A DNA stretch of 64,000 nucleotides from Clostridiales bacterium. Lineage in GTDB: Bacteria > Bacillota > Clostridia > Saccharofermentanales > Saccharofermentanaceae. The stretch spans positions 183,430 through 247,429 of the forward strand of contig JAFZKB010000002.1 in the NCBI GenBank assembly GCA_017551865.1, given 5' to 3'. The position numbers and the translations under genes were made by a program. Below, piece by piece: positions 1-8,711 of the stretch; the stretch's first letter is position 1, and each line of letters starts with the position of its first letter. Under the pieces are notes generated by a model, which saw nothing but the letters and a program-made list of their open reading frames with translations, was not told the DNA's origin and searched no databases.

Positions 1-240
1 GCCAAATGCGTCTGCAGCCAGTTCTTCGGCTTCCTTAATAACGGAGACCGGGTGGCAGAGATTATCCAGAGGTTTCATGGAATTGACGTCGAGCGTCATG
101 GTGCGTTCTCCGAGAAAAGCGGTCAGCTCGGGATTGCCGCGACCATGCTTATGACCCGGTACGTCAAAGGGGACAACTCGTTCGGAGGTGTATTCTTCCA
201 GCGCCTCGGCGATCGGCGCACGCGCCTGGTCGCGCGTCAT
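1..240 (-). CDS. speA: Orn/Lys/Arg decarboxylase, N-terminal part (cut by window edge)
   Basis: The first 80 residues are visible, from ATG at 240 running off the window start. The stretches [17 protein letters not shown] and LDNLCHPV match the N-terminus of the fold-type-I, PLP-dependent Orn/Lys/Arg decarboxylase family (PGHKHG is the family hallmark). The ATG overlaps the stop of speD (ATGA), so the two are translationally coupled. Arginine decarboxylase paired with S-adenosylmethionine decarboxylase would supply agmatine and the aminopropyl donor for spermidine synthesis. Substrate choice (arginine, lysine or ornithine) cannot be read from this fragment; arginine is inferred from the pairing with speD. 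The PLP lysine lies outside the window. Confidence 0.8.
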   Translation of the reverse strand, partial: MTRDQARAPIAEALEEYTSERVVPFDVPGHKHGRGNPELTAFLGERTMTLDVNSMKPLDNLCHPVSVIKEAEELAADAFG

Positions 241-1025
241 TTCTCTTCCTCGCCGCGTTCGAAAACATTCGAGCCGGAGAAGATCTCGATCATTTCCTTA
301 CGCAGGTTGTTCGTGATCTCAAGGCGTGTCTTCGGAGCGATCTCATAGACATCTGTCTTGAACAGGTAGTTCTGCAGATCCACTTCCTTGATGAGCATCT
401 TGGTGTGGAACATGTTGGCCTGATAGACGTTGATGTCGATGGCATCGTAGCGCTGAAGGGTCTTCTTATCGATGTAGTCCTGGATGGACACGATGTTCTT
501 ATCCATAAAGAGCTTCTTGCCCGAGACATCACGTGTGAAGCCGCGGACACGGTAGTCCATGGTGATGATGTCGGAATCAAAGCTTCCGATCAGATAATCG
601 AGAGTCGAAAGCGGGGAGATCTCGCCGCAGGTCGCGACGTCGATATCTACGCGGAAAGTGGCGATCGCCGTATCCGGATGGAATTCCGGATATGTGTGCA
701 CGGTCACGTGGCTCTTATCGAGGTGAGCGACCACGGTCTCTGTCTCGATACGCGGGATCATAGATTCTTCTGCAATGAGAAAAGTAACGGACGCACCCTG
801 CGGCTCGTAGTCCTGCTTGGAGATACTTAAGACCTTCGCACCGATCATCTCGGTGAGGTTCGTGAGAATCTTCGTAAGACGCTCGGAATTGTACTGCTCA
901 TCGATGTAAGCAATATAATCACGCTGCTCTCTTGCCGTCTTGGCATAGCATACGTCGTAAATATTGAAACTAAGGGATTTGGTCAGGTTATTAAACCCGT
1001 AGAGACGAAGTTTATCGTGCGCCAT
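237..1025 (-). CDS. speD: S-adenosylmethionine decarboxylase proenzyme (E. coli SpeD type)
   Basis: This enzyme decarboxylates SAM to give the aminopropyl donor for spermidine. The 262-residue protein is the long, E. coli-like class: [15 protein letters not shown] near the N-terminus, YEPQGASVT, and the self-processing site in [15 protein letters not shown], where the serine (residue 105 from the chosen start) would become the pyruvoyl cofactor after cleavage. The conserved CGEISPL and [10 protein letters not shown] motifs are intact. Two in-frame ATGs exist, at 1034 and 1025. The AAGGAGG ribosome site lies 1 nt from the first and 10 nt from the second, so 1025 is chosen. The stop overlaps the start of the downstream decarboxylase by ATGA. 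A TTGAAA-17-TATCTT promoter lies upstream. Confidence 0.93.
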   Translation of the reverse strand: MAHDKLRLYGFNNLTKSLSFNIYDVCYAKTAREQRDYIAYIDEQYNSERLTKILTNLTEMIGAKVLSISKQDYEPQGASVTFLIAEESMIPRIETETVVAHLDKSHVTVHTYPEFHPDTAIATFRVDIDVATCGEISPLSTLDYLIGSFDSDIITMDYRVRGFTRDVSGKKLFMDKNIVSIQDYIDKKTLQRYDAIDINVYQANMFHTKMLIKEVDLQNYLFKTDVYEIAPKTRLEITNNLRKEMIEIFSGSNVFERGEEEK

Positions 1026-1100
1026 CGCAACCATACCTCCTTATCCGTTCTCAATATGACAGTGAAAAACTGCCGTTTCGGCGTGCGCCGCAGTGAAAAC

Positions 1101-1129
1101 AAGATACCACGGATAGCTAGACTTTTCAA
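1101..1129 (-). promoter_or_regulatory. Predicted sigma-A promoter of speD-speA
   Basis: On the minus strand TTGAAA (1129-1124) is followed after 17 nt by TATCTT (1106-1101). It lies about 75 nt upstream of the speD start and nothing else is encoded between. Confidence 0.5.
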
Positions 1130-1183
1130 TAGTTTATACGGATTTTTTACACGACGGAAACAAGCCTGAAAAGGCGCTTTAAT

Positions 1184-1212
1184 TTGACATTCCACCCTGC
1201 GGACCATAAACT
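1184..1212 (+). promoter_or_regulatory. Predicted promoter of the secreted NlpC/P60-like gene
   Basis: A perfect TTGACA (1184-1189), a 17 nt spacer and TAAACT (1207-1212) lie 32 nt before the start codon at 1244. Confidence 0.6.
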
Positions 1213-1243
1213 GTTCATAAATCAACGCTTTAAAGGAGCACCA

Positions 1244-2032
1244 ATGAAGAAAAACACATTCAAGAAAACTGCACTTATGACTCTGATCGCGGCAACGCTC
1301 GTTGTTCCGGCCTATCCGAAGCAGACGAATGCCGCCTACCGCTACGGAAATGCGAAGCAGAAGGTAGTTACCGAGCAGATGGATAAGATGGCCCGCGTTC
1401 TCTGGAGACCGAGTAAGGCAGTTACGATCGGCGGAAAGCCGTACAACATCCGTACCACATACAGAGGCATGCCCTATACCCAGCTCTCTAATATCACCTA
1501 CGAAGAATTCAGCGCAAAATCGCAGTCTTCGACCGGAGGATTCTTCCTCTTTTACAATGACAGTCTCGGCAACGACTGCACGACAGCCGTAGCACTTGCC
1601 TGGAAGACCTATTTCACATCCATCGACTATGCCGGCATCTGGACGGGCGATTTCCTCAACTGCGCAAGATACGGCGCAAATGAAAAATATCACATGAAGT
1701 CGGTCGGCGGATACCAGACGAACATGGCCAGCACGAAAGACTATTGCGTCAGTGCAGGCTTCGCGACCGTGAAGCGCTATTACCAGCAGCTCCAGCCGGG
1801 CGACTGCCTGTTCAAGTACTATAACTACACGAACAGCATCGGCGAGAACTGCCTTTCGAAGCATGCTGTCCTCGTTGTCGCGACCAGCAGTACAGGTGTA
1901 CTCATCACCGACCAGATCGGAAGAGGCAACGGCGATAACATTAGAACGACCTGGAGAAGAAAGAAGATGATCTCCTTCCAGGATCTTTATAAGCAGAACT
2001 ATCTGCCGGTCTATTGCACAGACGTAAGATAA
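1244..2032 (+). CDS. Secreted NlpC/P60-like cysteine hydrolase, divergent
   Basis: The 262-residue protein starts with a clear signal peptide (MKKNTFKK followed by a hydrophobic stretch to about residue 25). ATG 1244 is chosen because AAAGGAG sits 6-7 nt upstream; the longer frame from 1184 lacks a ribosome site. A candidate catalytic cysteine is C112 in GNDCTTAVALAW and a candidate histidine is H207 in LSKHAVLVV, the Cys...His order and helix/strand context seen in the NlpC/P60-CHAP superfamily. No SH3 or LysM binding module is visible, unlike the hydrolase at 23572. It probably acts on peptidoglycan or another surface peptide/amide bond, but this is inference from the Cys-His arrangement. 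The next gene follows after 7 nt. Confidence 0.6.
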   Translation: MKKNTFKKTALMTLIAATLVVPAYPKQTNAAYRYGNAKQKVVTEQMDKMARVLWRPSKAVTIGGKPYNIRTTYRGMPYTQLSNITYEEFSAKSQSSTGGFFLFYNDSLGNDCTTAVALAWKTYFTSIDYAGIWTGDFLNCARYGANEKYHMKSVGGYQTNMASTKDYCVSAGFATVKRYYQQLQPGDCLFKYYNYTNSIGENCLSKHAVLVVATSSTGVLITDQIGRGNGDNIRTTWRRKKMISFQDLYKQNYLPVYCTDVR

Positions 2033-2039
2033 GCTTCTT

Positions 2040-4313
2040 ATGATGCGCATCCGGAAGACACTTTCGATCCTTCTTCTTTTCAGCATCCTTACGGGGCTTT
2101 TCGCAGGGTGCGGAAAAGGCACGAAGAGAACATCCGATGGAAATCAGTACGACGAGAGTTTCCTTTCCCAAAGACAGGAGCTCTCGTCTGTCTATTTTTC
2201 GGCCGTTGACCTTAACACCGCACTTCCCTCGGATCCCGCGCCGAAGGTCCTCGGCGGCACCGTCTCCGGCGAGATGACCGCGCTCCTTCTATCCTCTGAA
2301 GACGCATACTTTATCGAGCTTTTCGACCTTCAGGGGAATCAGGAAGATGCTTTCGAAGTTTCCCTTCCGGAGGAGACTTTCATGAGCTCCATCCTCATGA
2401 TGCAAAAGAACTCGTCCCTTTATATTGCGGTGAGTTACCCGCAGATTCTGCACCTGATCAGCATCGATCTTCCGGGGAAAAAGATCGTCAGCGACTGGGA
2501 GGTCACCCCCGGGGAAAAAGAAGAATTCGGGGATCTTTTCGCGATCAAAGACGATACTTTTTACGTCGAATCCAAACCCCTGGAAGGCATCCTCTGTCAG
2601 GGGTATTCCATTAAGGACGGATCATGCGTTATCGCCATGGGTGAAGAGGCCTGGGCAGATGGTTTCTTCTTCCTGAAAAACGATCTTCACGCGCTTTGTG
2701 GCGTGGACGGAAAAGACAGAAAAGATGTCGTCACAATACGAAAAGACGGAAGCCTCGAAAAGACCGGGGAAACGGATCTGCCGGAATTCTGGCAGTCGCT
2801 TCTTTATCTGGAGGATATGCAGTACATCCGGGATAAGGACGGTATCTGGTATCTGAACGAAGAAGAGCGGGCGTGGAAGAACCTGGTTTCTTTTCAAAGC
2901 AGTGATGCCGACCCGATCGAGCTTCCTTACTTCGACCACTACTATGTCTCCACGATGCGCGACCGGATACTGCTTTACGGAACGGACAGCAGTAAAGTCC
3001 AGCTCCTTTTCCCGGGGCAGGATCCGAATATCGGGAAGAAGACGTTAACGGTCGCCGGATCGGATCTGACGGAAGATCTCATCTGGGCGATCTCGGAATT
3101 CAACCGGAGAAACAAAGACTATAAGATCGAGTTCGTCGACTATTTTGATATGGTCGATATGGACGCCTATATCGATGAGAAGGGAGCTTTGGACGTCGAA
3201 GCCTATATAGACGCTGTCGCGGATCTTCTCTGGAAGCAGGTGGTAAGGGGCGAAGGCCCGGACATCCTGATCCGCTCTTTTGCTAGAGATGACAGGAACA
3301 AACTCTCGAGCCGCTACTTCGAATACGGCGGACTTCTTATGGATCTTAGCTCTCTCTGGGAAGGCACGGACGCGGCTCTGAAAGACCAGATCCTCCCGTA
3401 TTTTGCCTCCTGCATGACATGCGGAGAGAAGATGTATGCAATCCCGCTTAAGACCCTGGTCACCTATACCAGAAAAGGAGAGGACGGTCCGCAGGGCAGC
3501 GATGCGACCTACAGGGACTGGCTCGACTTTATGGAGACGCAGGGCGCCGGAAGAGCGCTCATCAACGAAACCGGAAGGGACTTCCTGCTCCACTGCCTGG
3601 ATATGGATCTTGACGGTCTTGCCTTCGGAGCAGACGGTCAGGTCAATTTCGATAACGAAGAATTCCGCGCGCTCCTTACGCTTGGCAGGGAGTACTGCCT
3701 GACGCAGAAAGAGTGGGAGACCGGGACAGAAAGGGAGACCTGTCTGACCTTCGGGATCGCCTCTGCGGCCGACTTTTACGCTTTCCTTCGAAAAGATCCG
3801 CAGACCCGCTATGAGATGTACGGCTGCATTACTTCGTCCGGAATCGATCCCTGCCTGATCCCTTCGTACAGCGCCTCGATCACGACCGGCTGCTCGGATG
3901 TAGAAGGAGCCTGGGAGTTCATCTGCTTCCTGCTTTCACGTGATGCCCAGGAATATGCGATGAGCGGTCCCGACGGCTTCCTTCTTTATCTTCCTGTCCG
4001 GGAGGATTCAATGGATGCGGTCTTCGATTTCTATCTTCACCCCCAGGACCATAGGGAGTATTACGAGAGCCTTCTTGAACCCGAAGAGGATCAGACGGGC
4101 GTATCTTCCGATCTTCCGTCCATGACGCAGGATGAGGCGGATAAGGTAAAGAAGATCCTTCGATCGATCCACCATGTCAGTTACCCGGATAAGGAGATCT
4201 GCGGCATCATCCTGGAAGAGGCGGAAGCGTATCTTTCCAGAAGCAGAAGTATGGATGATGTGATCCGTCAGATCAACAGCCGTGTGCAGAATATAGTCAA
4301 CGAACGTAAGTGA
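2040..4313 (+). CDS. Lipoprotein: propeller-like N-half plus extracellular solute-binding domain
   Basis: The 757-residue protein has a lipoprotein signal (LTGLFAGC, lipidated Cys24). Residues about 50-330 contain repeated short beta-strand segments with aromatic/Gly turns, compatible with a beta-propeller or sensor-like domain. Residues about 335-690 resemble a family-1 extracellular solute-binding protein (KKTLTVAGSDLTEDLIWAIS, then GPDILIRS, then GAWEFICFLLS). The C-terminus ends with a helical segment (ILEEAEAYLSRSRSMDDVI) that is also present in the lipoproteins at 42151 and 44668, so the three are paralogues with the same architecture. No ABC permease or ATPase is adjacent. ATG 2040 or 2043 could be the start; the ribosome site is weak and coupling to the gene ending at 2032 is likely. 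Ligand unknown. Confidence 0.75.
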   Translation: MMRIRKTLSILLLFSILTGLFAGCGKGTKRTSDGNQYDESFLSQRQELSSVYFSAVDLNTALPSDPAPKVLGGTVSGEMTALLLSSEDAYFIELFDLQGNQEDAFEVSLPEETFMSSILMMQKNSSLYIAVSYPQILHLISIDLPGKKIVSDWEVTPGEKEEFGDLFAIKDDTFYVESKPLEGILCQGYSIKDGSCVIAMGEEAWADGFFFLKNDLHALCGVDGKDRKDVVTIRKDGSLEKTGETDLPEFWQSLLYLEDMQYIRDKDGIWYLNEEERAWKNLVSFQSSDADPIELPYFDHYYVSTMRDRILLYGTDSSKVQLLFPGQDPNIGKKTLTVAGSDLTEDLIWAISEFNRRNKDYKIEFVDYFDMVDMDAYIDEKGALDVEAYIDAVADLLWKQVVRGEGPDILIRSFARDDRNKLSSRYFEYGGLLMDLSSLWEGTDAALKDQILPYFASCMTCGEKMYAIPLKTLVTYTRKGEDGPQGSDATYRDWLDFMETQGAGRALINETGRDFLLHCLDMDLDGLAFGADGQVNFDNEEFRALLTLGREYCLTQKEWETGTERETCLTFGIASAADFYAFLRKDPQTRYEMYGCITSSGIDPCLIPSYSASITTGCSDVEGAWEFICFLLSRDAQEYAMSGPDGFLLYLPVREDSMDAVFDFYLHPQDHREYYESLLEPEEDQTGVSSDLPSMTQDEADKVKKILRSIHHVSYPDKEICGIILEEAEAYLSRSRSMDDVIRQINSRVQNIVNERK

Positions 4314-4381
4314 TGCTTGCATGAGTGGTCCGGCGGGGATAAAATAAGAAATCAGTTGCTAAGGAAAGCAGGGAATAAGAG

Positions 4382-5311
4382 ATGGTATATAAGAACGTTT
4401 TAGAAGCTGTAGGGCATACTCCCATGATCGAACTGTCCGAAAGGATGGTCGGAGAAGACTGTGCCCGTGTGCTCGTAAAATATGAAGGATTAAACGTAGG
4501 CGGTTCCATCAAGACGCGTACTGCGCTCAACATGATCGAGCAGGCGGAAAAAGACGGGATCATCACGAAGGATACCATCATTGTAGAACCGACATCCGGA
4601 AACCAGGGGATCGGCCTGGCACTGGTCGGTGCAGTCAGAGGATACCGGACGATCATCATCATGCCGGACTCCGTTTCCTGCGAACGCCGCTATCTCGTAG
4701 AGCACTACGGTGCGGAAGTCAAGCTGATCCACGATGACGGCGATATCGGAAAAGCGATCGACGATTGCCTCAAGCTCGCCATGAAGATGCAGGAAGAAGA
4801 CCCGAATGTCTATGTTCCCCAGCAGTTCACAAATCCGGCCAACCCGATGGTGCACCGTCATCACACGGGACTGGAGATCTTAGAGCAGGTCGCAGGCCCG
4901 ATCGACGGTTTCTGCGCAGGCATCGGCACCGGTGGAACTCTTTCCGGTATCGGCGAAGTATTGAAAGCACAGAATCCGGATATTCTGATCTGGGCGGTCG
5001 AGCCGGAAAACGCGGCGATCCTCGCCGGCGGAAATATCGGTTCTCATCTTCAGATGGGCATCGGAGACGGCTTGATCCCGGACAACCTCAACACCGAGAT
5101 CTTCGAAGATGTATATGTCGTAACCGACGATGAAGCGATCGGGACTGCTAAGGATCTGGCCCGAAAAGAAGGCCTGATGTGCGGCATCTCTTCCGGTTCC
5201 AATGTGGCGGCCGCGCTGGCGATGGCGAAGAAGCTCGGCAAGGGAAAGACGGTCGTAACAGTTCTTCCGGATACTGCCGAAAGATACTTCTCGACGCCTC
5301 TTTTTGAGTGA
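4382..5311 (+). CDS. cysK: Cysteine synthase (O-acetylserine sulfhydrylase), PLP-dependent
   Basis: The 309-residue protein belongs to fold-type-II PLP enzymes of the CysK/CBS family: GHTPMIEL at the N-terminus, the PLP lysine in GGSIKTRTALNM, the substrate loop EPTSGNQGIGLA, the phosphate-binding loop GIGTGGTLSGIG and the C-terminal GISSGSN. It converts O-acetylserine and sulfide to cysteine. The residue after the PLP lysine is Thr, where most CysK have Asp (KDR); this occurs in part of the family and does not argue against function. The gene stands 68 nt after the lipoprotein gene with a modest ribosome site (AGGGAATAAG). No cysE is nearby. Confidence 0.88.
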   Translation: MVYKNVLEAVGHTPMIELSERMVGEDCARVLVKYEGLNVGGSIKTRTALNMIEQAEKDGIITKDTIIVEPTSGNQGIGLALVGAVRGYRTIIIMPDSVSCERRYLVEHYGAEVKLIHDDGDIGKAIDDCLKLAMKMQEEDPNVYVPQQFTNPANPMVHRHHTGLEILEQVAGPIDGFCAGIGTGGTLSGIGEVLKAQNPDILIWAVEPENAAILAGGNIGSHLQMGIGDGLIPDNLNTEIFEDVYVVTDDEAIGTAKDLARKEGLMCGISSGSNVAAALAMAKKLGKGKTVVTVLPDTAERYFSTPLFE

Positions 5312-5441
5312 TATACGCTGAAAACTCTCATAAATACTTAAATGTTCACAGATTATTTATAGAATAACCTGTCTCTTCGGGTGCTTTCTTTTCCTCGATT
5401 CACTATACTGTACATATAGGAACGGGAAGGGAGGTATCTCC

Positions 5442-7211
5442 ATGAAAAAGAATCTGCTTAGAAGACTTAGTTTACTCCTTGCGCTTTTGATGGTCCTGTC
5501 GATGACGGGCTGTAAGTCCGAGGAAGAATCCTCTTCGTCCAAAAAGAAGAAGACGAAGAAGACGGACGATACGGAGATCACCGAGACGGAAGAAACTGAG
5601 GATACGGAAGAACCGACAGAATCGGTCGCGGTAACGGAAACTTCGGGACCGAAAGAGACTCCGGAAGAAACAGAACCTTCTGAAACGACGGAAGATACGA
5701 CCACCACGACGACCGAGATGACCACGACAACGGAAGAAACGACGACCGAGACGACGGAATCTGCCGAAGAGATCGCGAAGAGAAAAGACCTTGAAAACCT
5801 GAAAGCCTGCGGAGAAGATTACGCATACCGCATCCGCAAGATGGATTCTCTGGGCATTTCCGAAAGAACATACAAAGGTGCAGATAATTTCTCAAAACTC
5901 GGTGTTTCGAAGAATTCGCTGGATCTTTACGCATATGTTTTCGACAGTTCCACGATCACCATTACGAATGTCAGTAAAAAAGATGATGAGCATGGAACGG
6001 TCACATATAAGATCGAGGCCCTCGATCTGACCGATGCCGTGAAAGCACAGGGCGAAGTGTATACCTATACGGATGTGCTGAATACGCTGAAGAAGACAAA
6101 AGATCTGAAGAAAAAGACCGTGACGGTCAACACAGCTTTTGTGTTAGACCAGACTACCGGGAAGTATATCTGTACGGGGAATTCGGGACTCATCAACGTC
6201 TTTAAGGACGAGTTCTCCAAGATCGTGATCAAGACATACATATCGCAGTCTGAGGTCAACTCCGCAGTGGACCGCCTGAAGAGACTCCTGATCGTCAACG
6301 ACTATAAAGAATTCAATAGAATGTGGGGTGCGGATGTGCTTACTGATCTCGGCGGTCTGAAGAATTGCTTTGCGATCCTTTATCAGGACATGACGCTTAC
6401 GACCACGATCGTGAAGAAGGGCGTGACTTCCACGAACGTCAAGATCCACGTGAAGTACCATGACTATAACGAAGCACTGGATCAGCTTGTTAAGAACCCG
6501 ACGCTTCTGGCTCCGGCTTTTGAGAAGAATCTGATTGCTTACTGCAACAATAGGTACATAAAAAATCCGAGAGATCTGGTGAAGTTTACGGAAATACTCA
6601 AAAACCAGCTTCCGAAGGCGAAATATATAGAGAAGGACATTACCTGTACGATCAATAAAGATGCCAAAGGAAATTTCACGATCTCCAATCGCTCCGGCGG
6701 TCTGGTCCTGCAGTTCGACCCGGATAAGTACTGGAAAAACGAGGTCCCGGTGGAGATCATTTTCGCGACGGCAGACGCAGCATATGAAGCAGGTCGCATG
6801 GATGATGAAACATATGACTGGATCGATTCCATATATGATGATGACTTTATCCCGATCACGGTAGAGCGTGGAAAATACGCGACGTATACAGAAGTGTATG
6901 CGGTGAACCAGCAGTGGAGATGGCTTCCAGGAGTCTATCCTGAGCCGAATTACTTTAACTTTCATCTTACTATGGACAAATACAGGACAGAAGATGTGAT
7001 CCTGCATGTGGTGTGGTATAGAAATGGGAAAGAATTTTGGAATTCCGACTACAGTTACGATGATTCCAGCATCACTTCAAAATATTTCGGCTTTGGAATT
7101 GGGAAAACCGATAAAAGTAAGTTCTACGAATCTGGAGACTACGAGGTGGTGGTCTGCCGCCCCAATACTACCGATCAGATCGAGTGCAAGATCCGGTTTA
7201 CGATCCCGTGA
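5442..7211 (+). CDS. Lipoprotein with Thr/Glu-rich linker, unknown function
   Basis: The 589-residue protein starts with a lipoprotein signal (LSMTGC, Cys24), then a Lys-rich patch (KKKKTKK) and a Thr/Glu-rich low-complexity linker to about residue 110. A long folded region of mixed helices and strands follows to the C-terminus. I recognise no domain in it; the last 120 residues (VILHVVWYRNGKEF and following) look like an Ig-like or beta-sandwich module. GAAGGGAGG 7 nt upstream fixes the start. The 130 nt before it contain a TATACT hexamer (5404-5409) but no good -35. The gene ends 14 nt inside the convergent maf gene. The linker style is shared with the lipoprotein at 12197 and the fusion protein at 38800. 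Confidence 0.72.
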   Translation: MKKNLLRRLSLLLALLMVLSMTGCKSEEESSSSKKKKTKKTDDTEITETEETEDTEEPTESVAVTETSGPKETPEETEPSETTEDTTTTTTEMTTTTEETTTETTESAEEIAKRKDLENLKACGEDYAYRIRKMDSLGISERTYKGADNFSKLGVSKNSLDLYAYVFDSSTITITNVSKKDDEHGTVTYKIEALDLTDAVKAQGEVYTYTDVLNTLKKTKDLKKKTVTVNTAFVLDQTTGKYICTGNSGLINVFKDEFSKIVIKTYISQSEVNSAVDRLKRLLIVNDYKEFNRMWGADVLTDLGGLKNCFAILYQDMTLTTTIVKKGVTSTNVKIHVKYHDYNEALDQLVKNPTLLAPAFEKNLIAYCNNRYIKNPRDLVKFTEILKNQLPKAKYIEKDITCTINKDAKGNFTISNRSGGLVLQFDPDKYWKNEVPVEIIFATADAAYEAGRMDDETYDWIDSIYDDDFIPITVERGKYATYTEVYAVNQQWRWLPGVYPEPNYFNFHLTMDKYRTEDVILHVVWYRNGKEFWNSDYSYDDSSITSKYFGFGIGKTDKSKFYESGDYEVVVCRPNTTDQIECKIRFTIP

Positions 7212-7818
7212 TCGAGGTGAGTTCCCGGTAGACTCTTGCGACAGGAAGGCCTACGACGGCGTAGTAATCCCCGCAGATAGAGTCGATGAGAAGGGCGCCC
7301 TGATCCTGGATACCATAGGCGCCGGCCTTATCCATCGGAGAGCCGGTAGCGACATAGGCATCGATCAGTTTCTTCTGCCGCTCATCTAAGTCGTGGAATC
7401 TTACGTCGGCAAAAGAACTGAACGTGCGGATGGTCTTTTGATTTTGAATACAGACGCCCGTATAGACGCGGTGGACTTTCCCGGAAAGGGTGGTCAGCAT
7501 GCGGCGGGCGTCTTTTTCGTCCTTCGGTTTCCCGAGGATCTCATCGGCGGTGACAACTACGGTGTCGGATCCGATGACCGTCGCATCCGGACATTCTTTT
7601 AACACGACCGAAGCTTTTGTCCTGGCCTGGGCGCAGGCGACTTCCTGCGCGATCTGATACATATCGGCGCGGATCCCGCCCTCTTTAAATGTGCGCAGGA
7701 CTTCTTCCTCGACCGCGTCTTCATCGACATGGGAGGTCAGAACTTCAAAAGAAAGCCCCGTCATCGAGAGCAGCTCGAAGCGGCGGGGGGATTTACTTGC
7801 GAGTATTAATCTAGACAT
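7198..7818 (-). CDS. maf: Maf-family nucleotide pyrophosphatase
   Basis: The 206-residue protein has the Maf signature LILASKSPRRFELLSMTGL at its start and later VIGSDTVVV, KPKDEKDARRML and GYGIQ-like GAYGIQDQGALL. These enzymes hydrolyse non-canonical or canonical NTPs (dTTP/UTP or modified pyrimidines) to the monophosphate and act in nucleotide pool cleaning; some are linked to septum formation. The length is normal. It lies downstream of nadBC on the same strand, 35 nt after nadC, and overlaps the convergent lipoprotein gene by 14 nt at the 3' end. Confidence 0.92.
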   Translation of the reverse strand: MSRLILASKSPRRFELLSMTGLSFEVLTSHVDEDAVEEEVLRTFKEGGIRADMYQIAQEVACAQARTKASVVLKECPDATVIGSDTVVVTADEILGKPKDEKDARRMLTTLSGKVHRVYTGVCIQNQKTIRTFSSFADVRFHDLDERQKKLIDAYVATGSPMDKAGAYGIQDQGALLIDSICGDYYAVVGLPVARVYRELTSITGS

Positions 7819-7853
7819 GCTGTCCCTTTCTTCTTCTCCAAAAGATCCGGCCG

Positions 7854-8711
7854 TTATTCGATCGGCTTTAAGTTCTTCATGGAGAAATCGAGGATCGGTG
7901 CGGAGTGTGTAAGAGCTCCGCAGGAGATGAAGTCTACGCCGATCTCGGCGAGCTTCTTCAGACGCTCGATGCTCATATTGCCGGAAGCCTCAAGCTGGGC
8001 TTTGCCTTTGGCCATAGCCACGGCCTGTGCGGTCATCTCGTCGGTCATGTTATCGAGCATGATGATGTCCGCCTTGGCATCAAGTGCTTCCTGAAGCATC
8101 GTAAGGTTTTCGACTTCGACTTCGATCTTTCTGACGAACGGTGCATAGGCACGGGCCATCTCGACCGCCTTGGCGATGGAGCCTGCGGCGCCGATGTGGT
8201 TGTCCTTGATGAGGACGCCGTCTGAAAGGTTATATCTGTGGTTCGTGCCGCCGCCGATCCTTACTGCGTACTTTTCGAAAGGACGCATGTTCGGCGTGGT
8301 CTTTCTGGTATCGAGGAGCTTGGTGTCATAGCCTTCAAGCTCTTTGGTCATGGAACGGGTGAGCGTCGCGATGCCGCTCATGCGCTGCAGGAAATTAAGA
8401 GCTGTTCTTTCGCCGCTTAAGACGGCACGGCCGTCGCCGACGAGCACGCCGATGACATCTCCCTTATGGATCTCGTCGCCGTCTTTGAAGTTGGCGCGGA
8501 AAGAGGAGTTGTCGCAGAGCATCTCAAAGACGCGGGTGAAGACGTCGAGTCCGCAGAGGACGCCGTCCTGCTTGCAGATCAGGTCTACCGTGACCATGAA
8601 AGGCTCCGGCATGATGGCCTGGGTCGTTACGTCATCGGAAGTGATGTCTTCGCGCAGAGCGCGCATGATATATTCGTCCCAAAGGATCGTGTTAAGTACA
8701 CCATTGTTCAT
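7854..8711 (-). CDS. nadC: Nicotinate-nucleotide pyrophosphorylase (carboxylating)
   Basis: This is quinolinate phosphoribosyltransferase, which makes nicotinate mononucleotide from quinolinate and PRPP. The 285-residue protein shows LREDITSDDVTTQ, GERTALNFLQRMSGIATLT, LDTRKTTPNMRPFEKYAV, GGGTNHRYNLSD, and the C-terminal phosphate site IGVDFISCGALTHS. The frame is open further upstream to a TTG at 8744, but the ATG at 8711 follows AGAAGGGA and gives the family's usual N-terminus. It overlaps the end of nadB by 20 nt, so the two are coupled. Confidence 0.95.
   Translation of the reverse strand: MNNGVLNTILWDEYIMRALREDITSDDVTTQAIMPEPFMVTVDLICKQDGVLCGLDVFTRVFEMLCDNSSFRANFKDGDEIHKGDVIGVLVGDGRAVLSGERTALNFLQRMSGIATLTRSMTKELEGYDTKLLDTRKTTPNMRPFEKYAVRIGGGTNHRYNLSDGVLIKDNHIGAAGSIAKAVEMARAYAPFVRKIEVEVENLTMLQEALDAKADIIMLDNMTDEMTAQAVAMAKGKAQLEASGNMSIERLKKLAEIGVDFISCGALTHSAPILDFSMKNLKPIE

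Noticed and set aside
1026..1034. Earlier ATG of speD
   Set aside because: It lies 1 nt after the AAGGAGG site, too close for initiation; the ATG at 1025 fits better.
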